Source of the DNA: RGIG3178 sp963674495
GTDB taxonomy: Bacteria > Bacillota > Clostridia > Christensenellales > QAND01
Reading direction: 5' to 3'
DNA: 64,000 bases
NCBI GenBank assembly: GCA_963674495.2
Contig: CAXXLG010000002.1
Coordinates: 682,001 to 746,000 of the forward strand
The position numbers and the translations under genes were made by a program. The notes below the pieces were generated by a model that saw only the letters and a program-made list of their open reading frames with translations, made no database searches and was not told the origin of the DNA. Below are positions 18,554 to 26,234 of this stretch, piece by piece. Positions within the stretch are counted from its first letter, which is position 1; each line of letters starts with the position of its first letter.

Positions 18554-19120
18554 ATGCAATGCTCGCTCCTTGTTTCAAGCGCCGAGAAGGGCCGCAACCA
18601 GTTGCTGGAACTGATTCACAGTACGGACCAGCATACGGTTTGTTGTGCAAAAAACGGCGGCGAAGCAAGGCGAATGATGCTGGAACAGGACTTTTCACTG
18701 ATCGTGATCAACACGCCGCTAACAGACGAGTTCGGGCACGACCTAGCGGCCGTCGCGGCTGAAAAGAGCCTGGCCGGCGTACTGCTTTTGGTCAAAACCG
18801 AACAGGCCGATGCAGTATCCGAGCAGGTGGAGGACAGCGGCGTTGTGGTTGTGCCTAAGCCGGTCGGCCGCCAATTCTTCTACCAGGCCTATAAACTGGT
18901 CGTCGCCTCACACCGGCGGATGATGGGTATACAGCGTGAGAACGACAAACTGCAGAACCAGATCGAGGAAATACGGCTTGTCAACCGCGCCAAGTGCACG
19001 CTGATCGAGCGGCTTTCCATGACGGAGCCGCAGGCGCACAGGTTTGTGGAAAAACAGGCGATGGATATGCGTACCACCCGGGCGGAAATTGCGCGCGGGA
19101 TTCTCAATACATATGAATGA
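18554..19120 (+). CDS. ANTAR-domain antiterminator with a degenerate receiver
   Basis: 188 residues from ATG after GGGAGG, 33 bases past glnA. Residues 1 to about 120 fold like a CheY receiver, but the strand that should end in the phospho-acceptor Asp reads LIVINTPLTDEFG, with Asn in its place; KP near residue 100 is kept. A coiled-coil linker (RENDKLQNQIEEIRLVNR) leads to a C-terminal ANTAR domain with AKCTLIERLSMTEPQAHRFV and an EIARGIL ending. ANTAR proteins bind hexaloop RNA hairpins and prevent termination. Three such hairpins precede amt, glnN and the glutamate synthase genes here, so it is the obvious candidate reader. No partner kinase is nearby. Confidence 0.9.
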   Translation: MQCSLLVSSAEKGRNQLLELIHSTDQHTVCCAKNGGEARRMMLEQDFSLIVINTPLTDEFGHDLAAVAAEKSLAGVLLLVKTEQADAVSEQVEDSGVVVVPKPVGRQFFYQAYKLVVASHRRMMGIQRENDKLQNQIEEIRLVNRAKCTLIERLSMTEPQAHRFVEKQAMDMRTTRAEIARGILNTYE

Positions 19121-19133
19121 CGGGGTGATTGCC

Positions 19134-19979
19134 ATGAAAGTACCGTTCACCAAGATGCAGGGGTGCGGCAACGATTATATCTATTTCGACGGATTTGAAA
19201 ACCGGATTCCAAACCCGGGCGAAGCATGTATCGCTTTGTCCGACAGGCATTTTGGCATCGGCGGAGACGGAATCATCATTATCGCGCCCAGCGAGATTGC
19301 GGATGGGCGGATGATCATGTTCAATGTCGACGGCAGCGAAGGGAGCATGTGCGGCAACGGCATACGCTGCGTGGGCCGCTATTTATACGAACGCCGCGGC
19401 ATGCACAAGAAAACGCTGACCGTTGAAACCAAAAGCGGCATCAAGACGCTTAGGATGGATGTTGTCAACGGCAAGGTGGATTTGGTTCACGTGGATATGG
19501 GCAAAGCGGAATTCACGCCGCAGCTTGTGCCGGTGAACCTTGACGGTGTCGCGGTGATCAACCGGCCCGTCGATATCGGTGGCGAGACGGTTAACATCAC
19601 CTGCGTTTCGATGGGGAACCCGCATTGCGTGCTGTTCGGGGGGGACCCGGACAGGCTGGATCTGCCGGTCATCGGGCCGGTGTTCGAGCACCATCCGTTG
19701 TTCCCGGATAGGGTAAACACTGAGTTCATACAGGTTGTCAACGACCATACGCTGAAAATGCGCGTATGGGAACGGGGCAGCGGCGAAACGCTGGCCTGCG
19801 GAACAGGTGCTTGTGCGGCGGTGGCGGCGGCGGTTAAAAACGGTCATTGCAAGATGGATACCCCGGTCACTGTACGGCTGCGCGGCGGTACGCTGGTGAT
19901 CACGGTAAAAGAGGATACCGTGATGATGGCGGGCGAAGCCGTATTCGTGTTTGAAGGTACGGTGGAATTGCCCGCATGA
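19134..19979 (+). CDS. dapF: Diaminopimelate epimerase
   Basis: 281 residues from ATG 19134; the frame is open upstream but overlaps the ANTAR gene. The two catalytic cysteines are in SMCGNGIRC (Cys73) and ETLACGTGACAA. It interconverts LL- and meso-diaminopimelate for lysine and peptidoglycan. It precedes dapL, which makes the LL-isomer, so the pair completes the aminotransferase variant of the DAP pathway. Confidence 0.96.
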   Translation: MKVPFTKMQGCGNDYIYFDGFENRIPNPGEACIALSDRHFGIGGDGIIIIAPSEIADGRMIMFNVDGSEGSMCGNGIRCVGRYLYERRGMHKKTLTVETKSGIKTLRMDVVNGKVDLVHVDMGKAEFTPQLVPVNLDGVAVINRPVDIGGETVNITCVSMGNPHCVLFGGDPDRLDLPVIGPVFEHHPLFPDRVNTEFIQVVNDHTLKMRVWERGSGETLACGTGACAAVAAAVKNGHCKMDTPVTVRLRGGTLVITVKEDTVMMAGEAVFVFEGTVELPA

Positions 19980-19996
19980 CGGCTTTCATGTATAAT
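19968..19996 (+). promoter_or_regulatory. Promoter of dapL
   Basis: TTGCCC (19968-19973), 17-base spacer, TATAAT (19991-19996), overlapping the end of dapF. Confidence 0.65.
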
Positions 19997-20077
19997 AACA
20001 AAAAACACCGTCACAAAGTGCTGTAAAGCTGTAGCGGCAATAGGGCAAATCCGATTTGTAAACCGGGAGGATTTCAT

Positions 20078-21244
20078 ATGAAGATCAACACGAACTATCA
20101 GGCGTTGGAGAAGTCGTATCTGTTTTCACGCATCGCACATGAGGTGCAAGCCTATCAGAAGGAGCACCCGGATAAAAAGATCATCAAGCTGGGAATCGGC
20201 GATGTGACGCAGCCGCTGTGTCCCGCTGTCATCGACGCGCTGCATGCGGCGGTGGACGAGATGAGCAAAAAGAGCAGCTTTCGAGGCTACGGGCCGGAGC
20301 AGGGCTATGAATTTTTACGCGAAGGAATACAGAAGTACTACCAAGCATACGGCGTGTTGCTCAAGAGCGATGAGATTTTTGTTGGAGACGGCGCCAAAAG
20401 TGATGTCGGTAACATTCAGGAGTTGTTCGGCACGGAAAACGTCGTTTTGATTCCCGACCCGGTCTATCCGGTTTATGTCGATACGAACATCATGGCGAAC
20501 CGGAAGGTTCTGTTCATGAATGCCAACGCGGACAACGGATTTTTGCCGTTGCCAGACGAGTCAGTGCACGCGGACCTCATCTATATCTGTTCACCCAACA
20601 ATCCGACCGGCGCAGCGTACAACCACGATCAGCTCAAGGCGTGGGTGGATTACGCCAAAGCGCATCAAGCCGTCCTTCTCTGTGACGCCGCTTACGAATG
20701 CTTCATCGGTGACAAGAAGCTACCGCACAGCATCTACGAGATCGAGGGTGCACGCGAATGCGCCATCGAGATCTGCTCGCTGAGCAAGACGGCCGGGTTT
20801 ACCGGTATGCGCTGCGGCTATACCGTGGTGCCGCATGAATTGGGTGAGCTTAATAAGATGTGGCTCAGACGGCAGACCACCAAGTTCAACGGCGTGTCGT
20901 ACATCACCCAGCGCGCGGCGGCTGCGGTGTTTACGCCCGAGGGATTGCGCCAGACGCGCGAAGTGCTCAAGATATACAATAACAACGCAAAGGTGATGAT
21001 GGAAGCGCTAAAGCAAAGCGGCGTGTTCTTTACCGGCGGCGAGGTTTCGCCGTACGTGTGGATGCAGTGCCCGAACGGCATGGGATCCTGGGATTTCTTC
21101 GACCTGTTGCTCAACAAGATTCAGGTTGTGGGCACGCCCGGCGCCGGATTTGGCAAAAATGGCGAAGGATTTTTCAGACTGACGGCGTTTGGTGATTCGG
21201 AGCAGACGGCAGAGGCGATGGCACGGATCCAATCCATCCTATAA
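20078..21244 (+). CDS. dapL: LL-diaminopimelate aminotransferase
   Basis: 388 residues from ATG after GGGAGG. Fold-type I aminotransferase with ICSPNNPTGAAY, and SLSKTAGFTGMRCGY holding the PLP lysine. The N-terminal KIIKLGIGDVTQPL and FRGYGPEQGYEFLRE are characteristic of DapL. It transfers an amino group from glutamate to tetrahydrodipicolinate in one step, bypassing the succinyl or acetyl branches. The glutamate link fits its position beside the nitrogen island. Confidence 0.95.
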   Translation: MKINTNYQALEKSYLFSRIAHEVQAYQKEHPDKKIIKLGIGDVTQPLCPAVIDALHAAVDEMSKKSSFRGYGPEQGYEFLREGIQKYYQAYGVLLKSDEIFVGDGAKSDVGNIQELFGTENVVLIPDPVYPVYVDTNIMANRKVLFMNANADNGFLPLPDESVHADLIYICSPNNPTGAAYNHDQLKAWVDYAKAHQAVLLCDAAYECFIGDKKLPHSIYEIEGARECAIEICSLSKTAGFTGMRCGYTVVPHELGELNKMWLRRQTTKFNGVSYITQRAAAAVFTPEGLRQTREVLKIYNNNAKVMMEALKQSGVFFTGGEVSPYVWMQCPNGMGSWDFFDLLLNKIQVVGTPGAGFGKNGEGFFRLTAFGDSEQTAEAMARIQSIL

Positions 21245-21253
21245 AAGCGCGAA

Positions 21254-21290
21254 AAAGACACCGCGGCAAGCCGTGGTGTCTTTTTTTACG
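21254..21290 (+). terminator. Terminator of dapL
   Basis: AAAGACACCGCGG-CAAG-CCGTGGTGTCTTT stem with a strong T tract. Confidence 0.9.
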
Positions 21291-21394
21291 GTAGAATTGT
21301 CCATACCCCCGGTATAACGACAATATGGATGTTTAAGTGTTTGCATATAAGAAAACCATTTATTATAATAAAATTATTAGTTCAAATAGTATAT

Positions 21395-21575
21395 CGACAG
21401 AAGCTTACCGACAGTTCCGAGCTGAACCCGCTAACGGCATTGGCCCATGCGGGGAAGCCGTTGGGTGCGAAGGGAAACGTCCGCGCCTCCCGTGTTTGGA
21501 AAGGAGCCAAGGACAGCGGCTCTATTGCCGTATGCCCAAAGCACTTCGAAAGGCGGGGAAACCCGCCTTTTTTCA
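21395..21575 (+). ncRNA. Candidate structured RNA or riboswitch-like element, unidentified
   Basis: GC-rich non-coding block ending in a strong terminator. By eye it folds as nested helices: ACGGCA/TGCCGT (21434-21439 with 21526-21531), AGCCGTTG/CAGCGGCT (21456-21463 with 21515-21522), an inner GGTGCG/CGCGCC hairpin and a TTGG/CCAA hairpin. It sits 260 bases before an aldehyde dehydrogenase gene. I could not match it to a named class; 6S RNA, SRP RNA, cobalamin, lysine and T-box elements were compared from memory and did not fit. It could be a small RNA or an attenuator. Confidence 0.4.
21549..21575 (+). terminator. Terminator of the candidate structured RNA
   Basis: AAAGGCGGG-GAAA-CCCGCCTTT followed by TTT. 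Confidence 0.85.
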
Positions 21576-21837
21576 TTTCGTCAGCGGAAATTTTGCGGAC
21601 GCATTGATTGATTCTCCTGCTGCTTGGAGGAAAGTGAACAATGCCTGTGCGTTGCCGCCATGACCGGACGACCACGGGCGGGGCCGAACAGAGGTTATGA
21701 TGAATTCAATTCTTTGATGGTGCCGGAAATACTCGAAGGAGGTGACATATGTCGAGCAACGATGCGTGAATCCATATCGGAACAAATTGTTTTGCCCAAG
21801 TCAGGAACAGGTTTAAAAACGAAAAGGAGAGTTTTGA

Positions 21838-23268
21838 ATGTTTACTTTTAAGCAGTATATCAATGGTGAAATGATGGAGGGTACGGGCAGGAAGGTGCCC
21901 GTGGACTGCCCTGGAACGGGCGAAGTGATCGGCGAGATCAGCGTAGCCGGCGAAGAACAGGCGCAGATGGCGCTTAAAGCGGCGCGGGATGCGTTTCCCT
22001 CGTGGTCGGCGATGACGGTGGAGGAGCGCGGCGAATGGATGATGAAACTGCGCGACGCCATTGACAACGAGCGGGAAAAACTGACGGATATCATGGCGCA
22101 CGAAACCGGCAAGCTGGTTTCGCGGGCGGCTATGGAAATCAACAGCCTGACCAGCTCGCTCACGTTCTTTCTCGAGCAGGCCAAGGCCAATTACGATCGA
22201 ACCATACGCGATCCACAAAACAGGGCGCTCAACCTGTCGGTGCGCGAGCCGTTGGGCGTGGTGGTCGGGTATCTCGCATGGAACTTCCCACTGAGCAACC
22301 TTGCGACCAAACTCGGACCGATATTGGCGTCGGGCTGTACGGCGGTGTTAAAACCCGCCACCAAGACGCCGCTGTCTACGCTGTACATTGGGGAATTGAT
22401 GCACAGGATCGGCTTTCCAAAAGGCGTCATGAATATCGTGGTGGGCAGCGCCCGGGAAATCAGTTCGGTGCTGACAAAGAGCAAGATTCCAGCGATGATT
22501 TCTTTGATCGGGTCATCCAACGCCGGCCGCCAGCTGGTAAAAGATTCCGCAACGTCTATCAAGCGGTTCTCGCTGGAACTGGGTGGCAACGCGCCGGTTA
22601 TCGTGACGAAGAATGCGGACGTTGCGTTGGCTGCCGAGGTGTGTATCGCGGGCAAGGCGAGAAACTGCGGTCAGATCTGTGTGAGTCCTCAGCGCGTGTT
22701 TGTGGAAAGAAGCGTACATGATGAGTTCATCGAACAGGCCAGAAAACTGGCGGATGCTGCCAAGTGCGGTACGCTGTACGAAAAGGATTGCAGCATCGGG
22801 CCCCTGATCACACCCGAATCCGTCACGCGCATGGAAGCGCTTGTCAAGGAAGCGCTGGATAAGGGTGCAAAGCTCATTTCGGGCGGCAAGCGGCCGGATT
22901 ACAGAGACAAGGGCAACTACTTCCTGCTGACCGTGCTGGACAACGTAACCACCGATATGCTAGTGTTTCGCGAGGAAGTGTTTGGTCCAATCCTGTCGGT
23001 GATGGCGTACGACGACTTGGATGAGGCTATCCGGATGGGCAACGACACGGAATACGGTCTGTACGCCTATGCGTTTAGCAACGATATCAAAGAGACAAAC
23101 AGCATCGCTCGTGGTTTACAGTTCGGCACGGTATCTGTCAACGGTGCGGGTGGTGGCATCCATTTGCCCCACGGCGGCGTCAAGGAAAGCGGCGTTGGCA
23201 AGGACGGAAGCCACTACAGCCTAGACGAATATTACTACATCAAATCCATCCGTATACCCATTAAATAA
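21838..23268 (+). CDS. NAD(P)-dependent aldehyde dehydrogenase
   Basis: 476 residues from ATG after AAAAGGAGAG. ALDH superfamily blocks are present: VVGYLAWNFPLSNLATKLGP (cofactor and oxyanion Asn), SLIGSSNAGRQL, FSLELGGNAPVIV with the general-base Glu, NCGQICVSPQRVFV with the nucleophilic Cys, and FREEVFGPILSV. It oxidises an aldehyde to an acid. It most resembles succinate-semialdehyde or similar small-aldehyde enzymes, but the substrate is not decided. No operon partner. Confidence 0.92.
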   Translation: MFTFKQYINGEMMEGTGRKVPVDCPGTGEVIGEISVAGEEQAQMALKAARDAFPSWSAMTVEERGEWMMKLRDAIDNEREKLTDIMAHETGKLVSRAAMEINSLTSSLTFFLEQAKANYDRTIRDPQNRALNLSVREPLGVVVGYLAWNFPLSNLATKLGPILASGCTAVLKPATKTPLSTLYIGELMHRIGFPKGVMNIVVGSAREISSVLTKSKIPAMISLIGSSNAGRQLVKDSATSIKRFSLELGGNAPVIVTKNADVALAAEVCIAGKARNCGQICVSPQRVFVERSVHDEFIEQARKLADAAKCGTLYEKDCSIGPLITPESVTRMEALVKEALDKGAKLISGGKRPDYRDKGNYFLLTVLDNVTTDMLVFREEVFGPILSVMAYDDLDEAIRMGNDTEYGLYAYAFSNDIKETNSIARGLQFGTVSVNGAGGGIHLPHGGVKESGVGKDGSHYSLDEYYYIKSIRIPIK

Positions 23269-23283
23269 CGCAGTACCGTATCA

Positions 23284-23323
23284 AAAGCCATTCCCCGCCG
23301 ACGCTGCGGGGGATGGCTTTTTT
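23284..23323 (+). terminator. Terminator of the aldehyde dehydrogenase gene
   Basis: AAAAGCCATCCCCC-type stem around GCCGACGC with T6 after it. Confidence 0.88.
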
Positions 23324-23333
23324 GTTTATGGAC

Positions 23334-23362
23334 TTGCGCACCATGCGGTGCTGTTATATGAT
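23334..23362 (+). promoter_or_regulatory. Promoter of the ACT/UPF0210 operon
   Basis: TTGCGC, 17-base spacer, TATGAT; about 40 bases before the ACT-domain start. Confidence 0.6.
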
Positions 23363-23402
23363 GGGTTCAATTAAACGGGCATTTTGCCATAAGGAGGAAA
23401 CG

Positions 23403-23675
23403 ATGATTAAAACCATCGTAACGGTGATTGGTGTGGACAAGGTGGGCATCATTGCCAGAGTATCCACACTGTTAGCGCAGTACGATGTCAACATCCTGGA
23501 TATTAATCAAACGGTTATGCAGGAGTATTTCACCATGGTGATGATGGTGGACGTACAAGGATGCAACGTGCCGTTTGAAGAATTGAAACAATGCCTGATG
23601 GAGCTTGGCCAGGACATGGGTATGACGATACACGTGCAGCATGAGGAGATATTCCAAACCATGCACAGGATTTGA
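23403..23675 (+). CDS. ACT domain protein (UPF0237 family)
   Basis: 90 residues from ATG 23403 after AAGGAGG. A single ACT domain (KTIVTVIGVDKVGIIARVST, DVNILDINQTVMQ) fills the protein. ACT domains bind amino acids or similar small ligands. This family is nearly always coded next to a UPF0210 protein, as here with a 9-base gap, so it is probably the ligand-binding partner. The ligand is unknown. Confidence 0.9.
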   Translation: MIKTIVTVIGVDKVGIIARVSTLLAQYDVNILDINQTVMQEYFTMVMMVDVQGCNVPFEELKQCLMELGQDMGMTIHVQHEEIFQTMHRI

Positions 23676-23684
23676 GGGAATGAC

Positions 23685-25049
23685 ATGCAGCGAATCGATC
23701 AAAGGGAAATTCTTGACACCATACGCATGATCCAGCAGGAAAAACTGGACATCCGCACCATCACCATGGGCATTTCGTTGCGCGACTGCGCCTGCGAAAG
23801 CATGGAAAACACCGCAAAGCGCGTATATGAAAAGGTGACGCGCGTTGCCAAGAACCTGGTGCGCATCGGAGAGGAAATTGAGACGGATTACGGCATTCCC
23901 ATCGTCAACAAGCGCATCAGCGTTACGCCGATCGCGTTGGTTGGCGAATCCAGCCGGGAGGATGATTATATCGCCATCGCGCATGCACTGGATGACGCGG
24001 CGGACGAGGTGGGCGTTAATTTCATCGGCGGCTTTAGTGCGTTGGTGCATAAGGGATACACCAATGGTGACCGCGCGCTGATCAATTCCATCCCGCAGGC
24101 GCTCGCATGTACCGGTAAGGTTTGTGCGTCGGTCAACGTGGCTACAAGCAAAGCGGGCATCAATATGGATGCGGTTAGACAGATGGGGCAGATCATCAAA
24201 GAGACTGCGAAAAATACGGCGGATAGGGATGGTATCGGCGCTGCAAAGCTGGTGGTATTCGCCAATGCAGTGGAAGATAATCCGTTCATGGCGGGCGCAT
24301 TTCACGGCGTTGGGGAGCCGGAATGCGTCATAAACGTAGGCGTATCCGGTCCGGGCGTGGTGTGTGCCGCGCTCCGACAGGTTTATGGCGCGCCGTTTGA
24401 CGAAGTGGCGGAAACCATCAAACGAACGGCGTTTCGCATCACCAGAGTAGGACAGTTGGTGGCACGTGAGGCCAGCCGCAGATTGAATGTACCATTCGGT
24501 ATCGTGGATCTATCGCTGGCACCCACCCCTACGGTGGGAGACAGCGTGGCGTACATCCTCATGGAGATGGGTCTGTCAATGGCAGGTGCGCCTGGCACAA
24601 CAGCGGCGCTTGCGCTATTAAACGATGCGGTGAAAAAGGGCGGCGTAATGGCATCCGGCCATGTCGGCGGATTGAGCGGGGCATTTATACCGGTATCAGA
24701 GGATATCGGCATGATCGAGGCTGTGGAGGCCGGCGCGTTGAGCCTGGAAAAACTCGAAGCGATGACCTGCGTCTGCTCGGTTGGCCTGGACATGATCGCG
24801 GTGCCCGGCGACACGTCTGCTGAAACGCTATCCGCCATCATTGCGGATGAAGCGGCCATCGGCATGATCAATCATAAGACCACGGCGGTACGTATTATTC
24901 CCGTTCCGGGCAAACGCGAAGGGGACCAAGTGGAGTTTGGCGGTTTGTTGGGCCATACCCGCTGCATGAAGGTCAACACGTTTGATTGCTCTGAATTTAT
25001 AAAGAGGGGCGGGCGCATACCCGCGCCTATCCACAGCTTGAGAAACTGA
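23685..25049 (+). CDS. UPF0210 (DUF711, PFL-like) family protein
   Basis: 454 residues. The N-terminal half has IRTITMGISLRDCACES and KRISVTPIALVGE, and the C-terminal half VSVGLDMIAVPGDTS and HKTTAVRIIPVPGK, all typical of this conserved family. Its structure is related to the glycyl-radical enzyme fold, but no Gly-radical motif or activase is present, so naming it a formate-lyase would be wrong. Function is unknown. Paired with the ACT-domain gene upstream. Confidence 0.92.
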   Translation: MQRIDQREILDTIRMIQQEKLDIRTITMGISLRDCACESMENTAKRVYEKVTRVAKNLVRIGEEIETDYGIPIVNKRISVTPIALVGESSREDDYIAIAHALDDAADEVGVNFIGGFSALVHKGYTNGDRALINSIPQALACTGKVCASVNVATSKAGINMDAVRQMGQIIKETAKNTADRDGIGAAKLVVFANAVEDNPFMAGAFHGVGEPECVINVGVSGPGVVCAALRQVYGAPFDEVAETIKRTAFRITRVGQLVAREASRRLNVPFGIVDLSLAPTPTVGDSVAYILMEMGLSMAGAPGTTAALALLNDAVKKGGVMASGHVGGLSGAFIPVSEDIGMIEAVEAGALSLEKLEAMTCVCSVGLDMIAVPGDTSAETLSAIIADEAAIGMINHKTTAVRIIPVPGKREGDQVEFGGLLGHTRCMKVNTFDCSEFIKRGGRIPAPIHSLRN

Positions 25050-25098
25050 GGACGCCGGCTTTTATCCGACAGTACGTAGTATCAGATTGGACATATCC

Positions 25099-25132
25099 AA
25101 AGCGCCGCACGGCAAAATCCGTGCGGCGCTTT
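25099..25132 (+). terminator. Terminator of the UPF0210 operon
   Basis: AAAGCGCCGCACGG-CAAAAT-CCGTGCGGCGCTTT, 14 pairs; T tract short. Confidence 0.8.
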
Positions 25133-25155
25133 CTATGAATAAAGTTTTTAGCGGT

Positions 25156-25183
25156 TTGAACAATCAAGATAAAACGCTATAAT
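25156..25183 (+). promoter_or_regulatory. Promoter-like element before the decayed gene
   Basis: TTGAAC, 16-base spacer, TATAAT. It lies upstream of the pseudogene that follows. Confidence 0.55.
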
Positions 25184-25286
25184 ACATGTACAACAAATAA
25201 TAAGAAGTATGGATAAACTCCGGAGGCGGCCGGTTACCGATAATAATTCGTGCTTTTAAATAGGGATCGAGAGCGACCGGGAAGAG

Positions 25287-26221
25287 ATGACTAAAATCAC
25301 CAAAGACAGCCAAGATGTGTTGATTGTTGATCGACGGTGCCAAAGACGATCAACGGTTCATGGGTGTCGACCCATTTTGATGCAGCGTTAGGACGTATGC
25401 CCAACATGACAAGTCCACATAGCCAGTTCTATGGAGCGGACGGCGGTACCCTTTTTTATTGCAATTCACCCTATTACTATATGGATCTTATGCTGGAGGA
25501 ATTCTCCGATGCGTACGAGGGCGAATACGGTAACAGAGAGGGCTTTCAAAGGACAAAAACCGAAATTACTTTGGGCTATCAATTCACCCAAAACGGATAC
25601 GCTCATGAGGTATCATTGGATAAAAGGGAAAGTTAATCTAGTGCTAACCTTATCATTTATTGCTGTATGGAATAGGCGGTAAAAGCTTATACGCCTGCGC
25701 CAGATGTGCCGTCTGTGACGGGGCCGGTTGATCGGGTGTCCCGGCGGCGATATGGCGAATTTGCCGGTTGTATGTGCCGCGGGCTAAGATGACAGGGTAT
25801 CTGAAACAAACAGAGGAAGGGATGCGGATATCTTCAGTCGGTCAATGGCACGGCGGCGAAGGTGTACGACACGGTGTATGTCCTTGGCACATGGGACACG
25901 CAGCGGTCCTACACCTTAACCAAGGGATTTGAACTGGACCCGTCGGGCGACGGCTTGTGGCATATCACGGGGCCGAACAGGCTGATCGAGACGAAAGCGG
26001 ATCTTCCGGTTAGGATGCTGCAAAACGGCTCATATGTGGGTGCCACGCTGGCGCCGGGCACGAAACTACGCGTTACCGAAACAGACGAGGTGTCGTTTAT
26101 TCAGTTCACCCTGACCGATGGACGGCAGGGGATAATTGAATTCACGCTGGAGGATTACGTGGCCATGATCGACGGCATACCGGACGATCAATGGTTTGTT
26201 GAATTGTTTTACGTCGGCTGA
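25287..26221 (+). pseudogene. Multiply frameshifted remnant of one or more proteins, family not recognised
   Basis: Coding-like sequence hops between frames. Frame 3 opens at ATG 25287 with MTKITKDSQDVLIVD. Frame 2 holds a 100-codon stretch to 25636 (with YGADGGTLFYCNSPYYYMDL). A Pro-rich piece AVKAYTPAPDVPSVTGPV follows near 25675-25730, then ANLPVVCAAG and KMTGYLKQTEEG in two other frames near 25755-25820. Finally frame 2 runs from about 25805 to 26221 (GYLQSVNGTAAKVYDTVYVL through PDDQWFVELFYVG). The order suggests a secreted or multi-domain protein broken by at least three indels. Several separate remnants cannot be excluded. Confidence 0.6.
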
Positions 26222-26234
26222 TGCTTCGCTTTTA

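Larger units (their letters stand above)
21291..21837 (+). other. Gap before the aldehyde dehydrogenase gene
   Basis: No convincing protein gene. It holds the candidate structured RNA at 21395-21575. Between 21576 and 21837 only an SD-like AAGGAGGTGACAT (21736-21748) followed by a very short frame is seen, with nothing recognisable. Confidence 0.5.

Noticed and set aside
21434..21540. Cobalamin riboswitch (GGGGAAGCCG block)
   Set aside because: The conserved GCCACTG box and the rest of the core are missing, and the downstream gene has no link to B12.
23685..25049. Calling the UPF0210 protein a formate acetyltransferase
   Set aside because: No glycyl-radical motif or cysteine pair is present; the family name PFL reflects a fold only.
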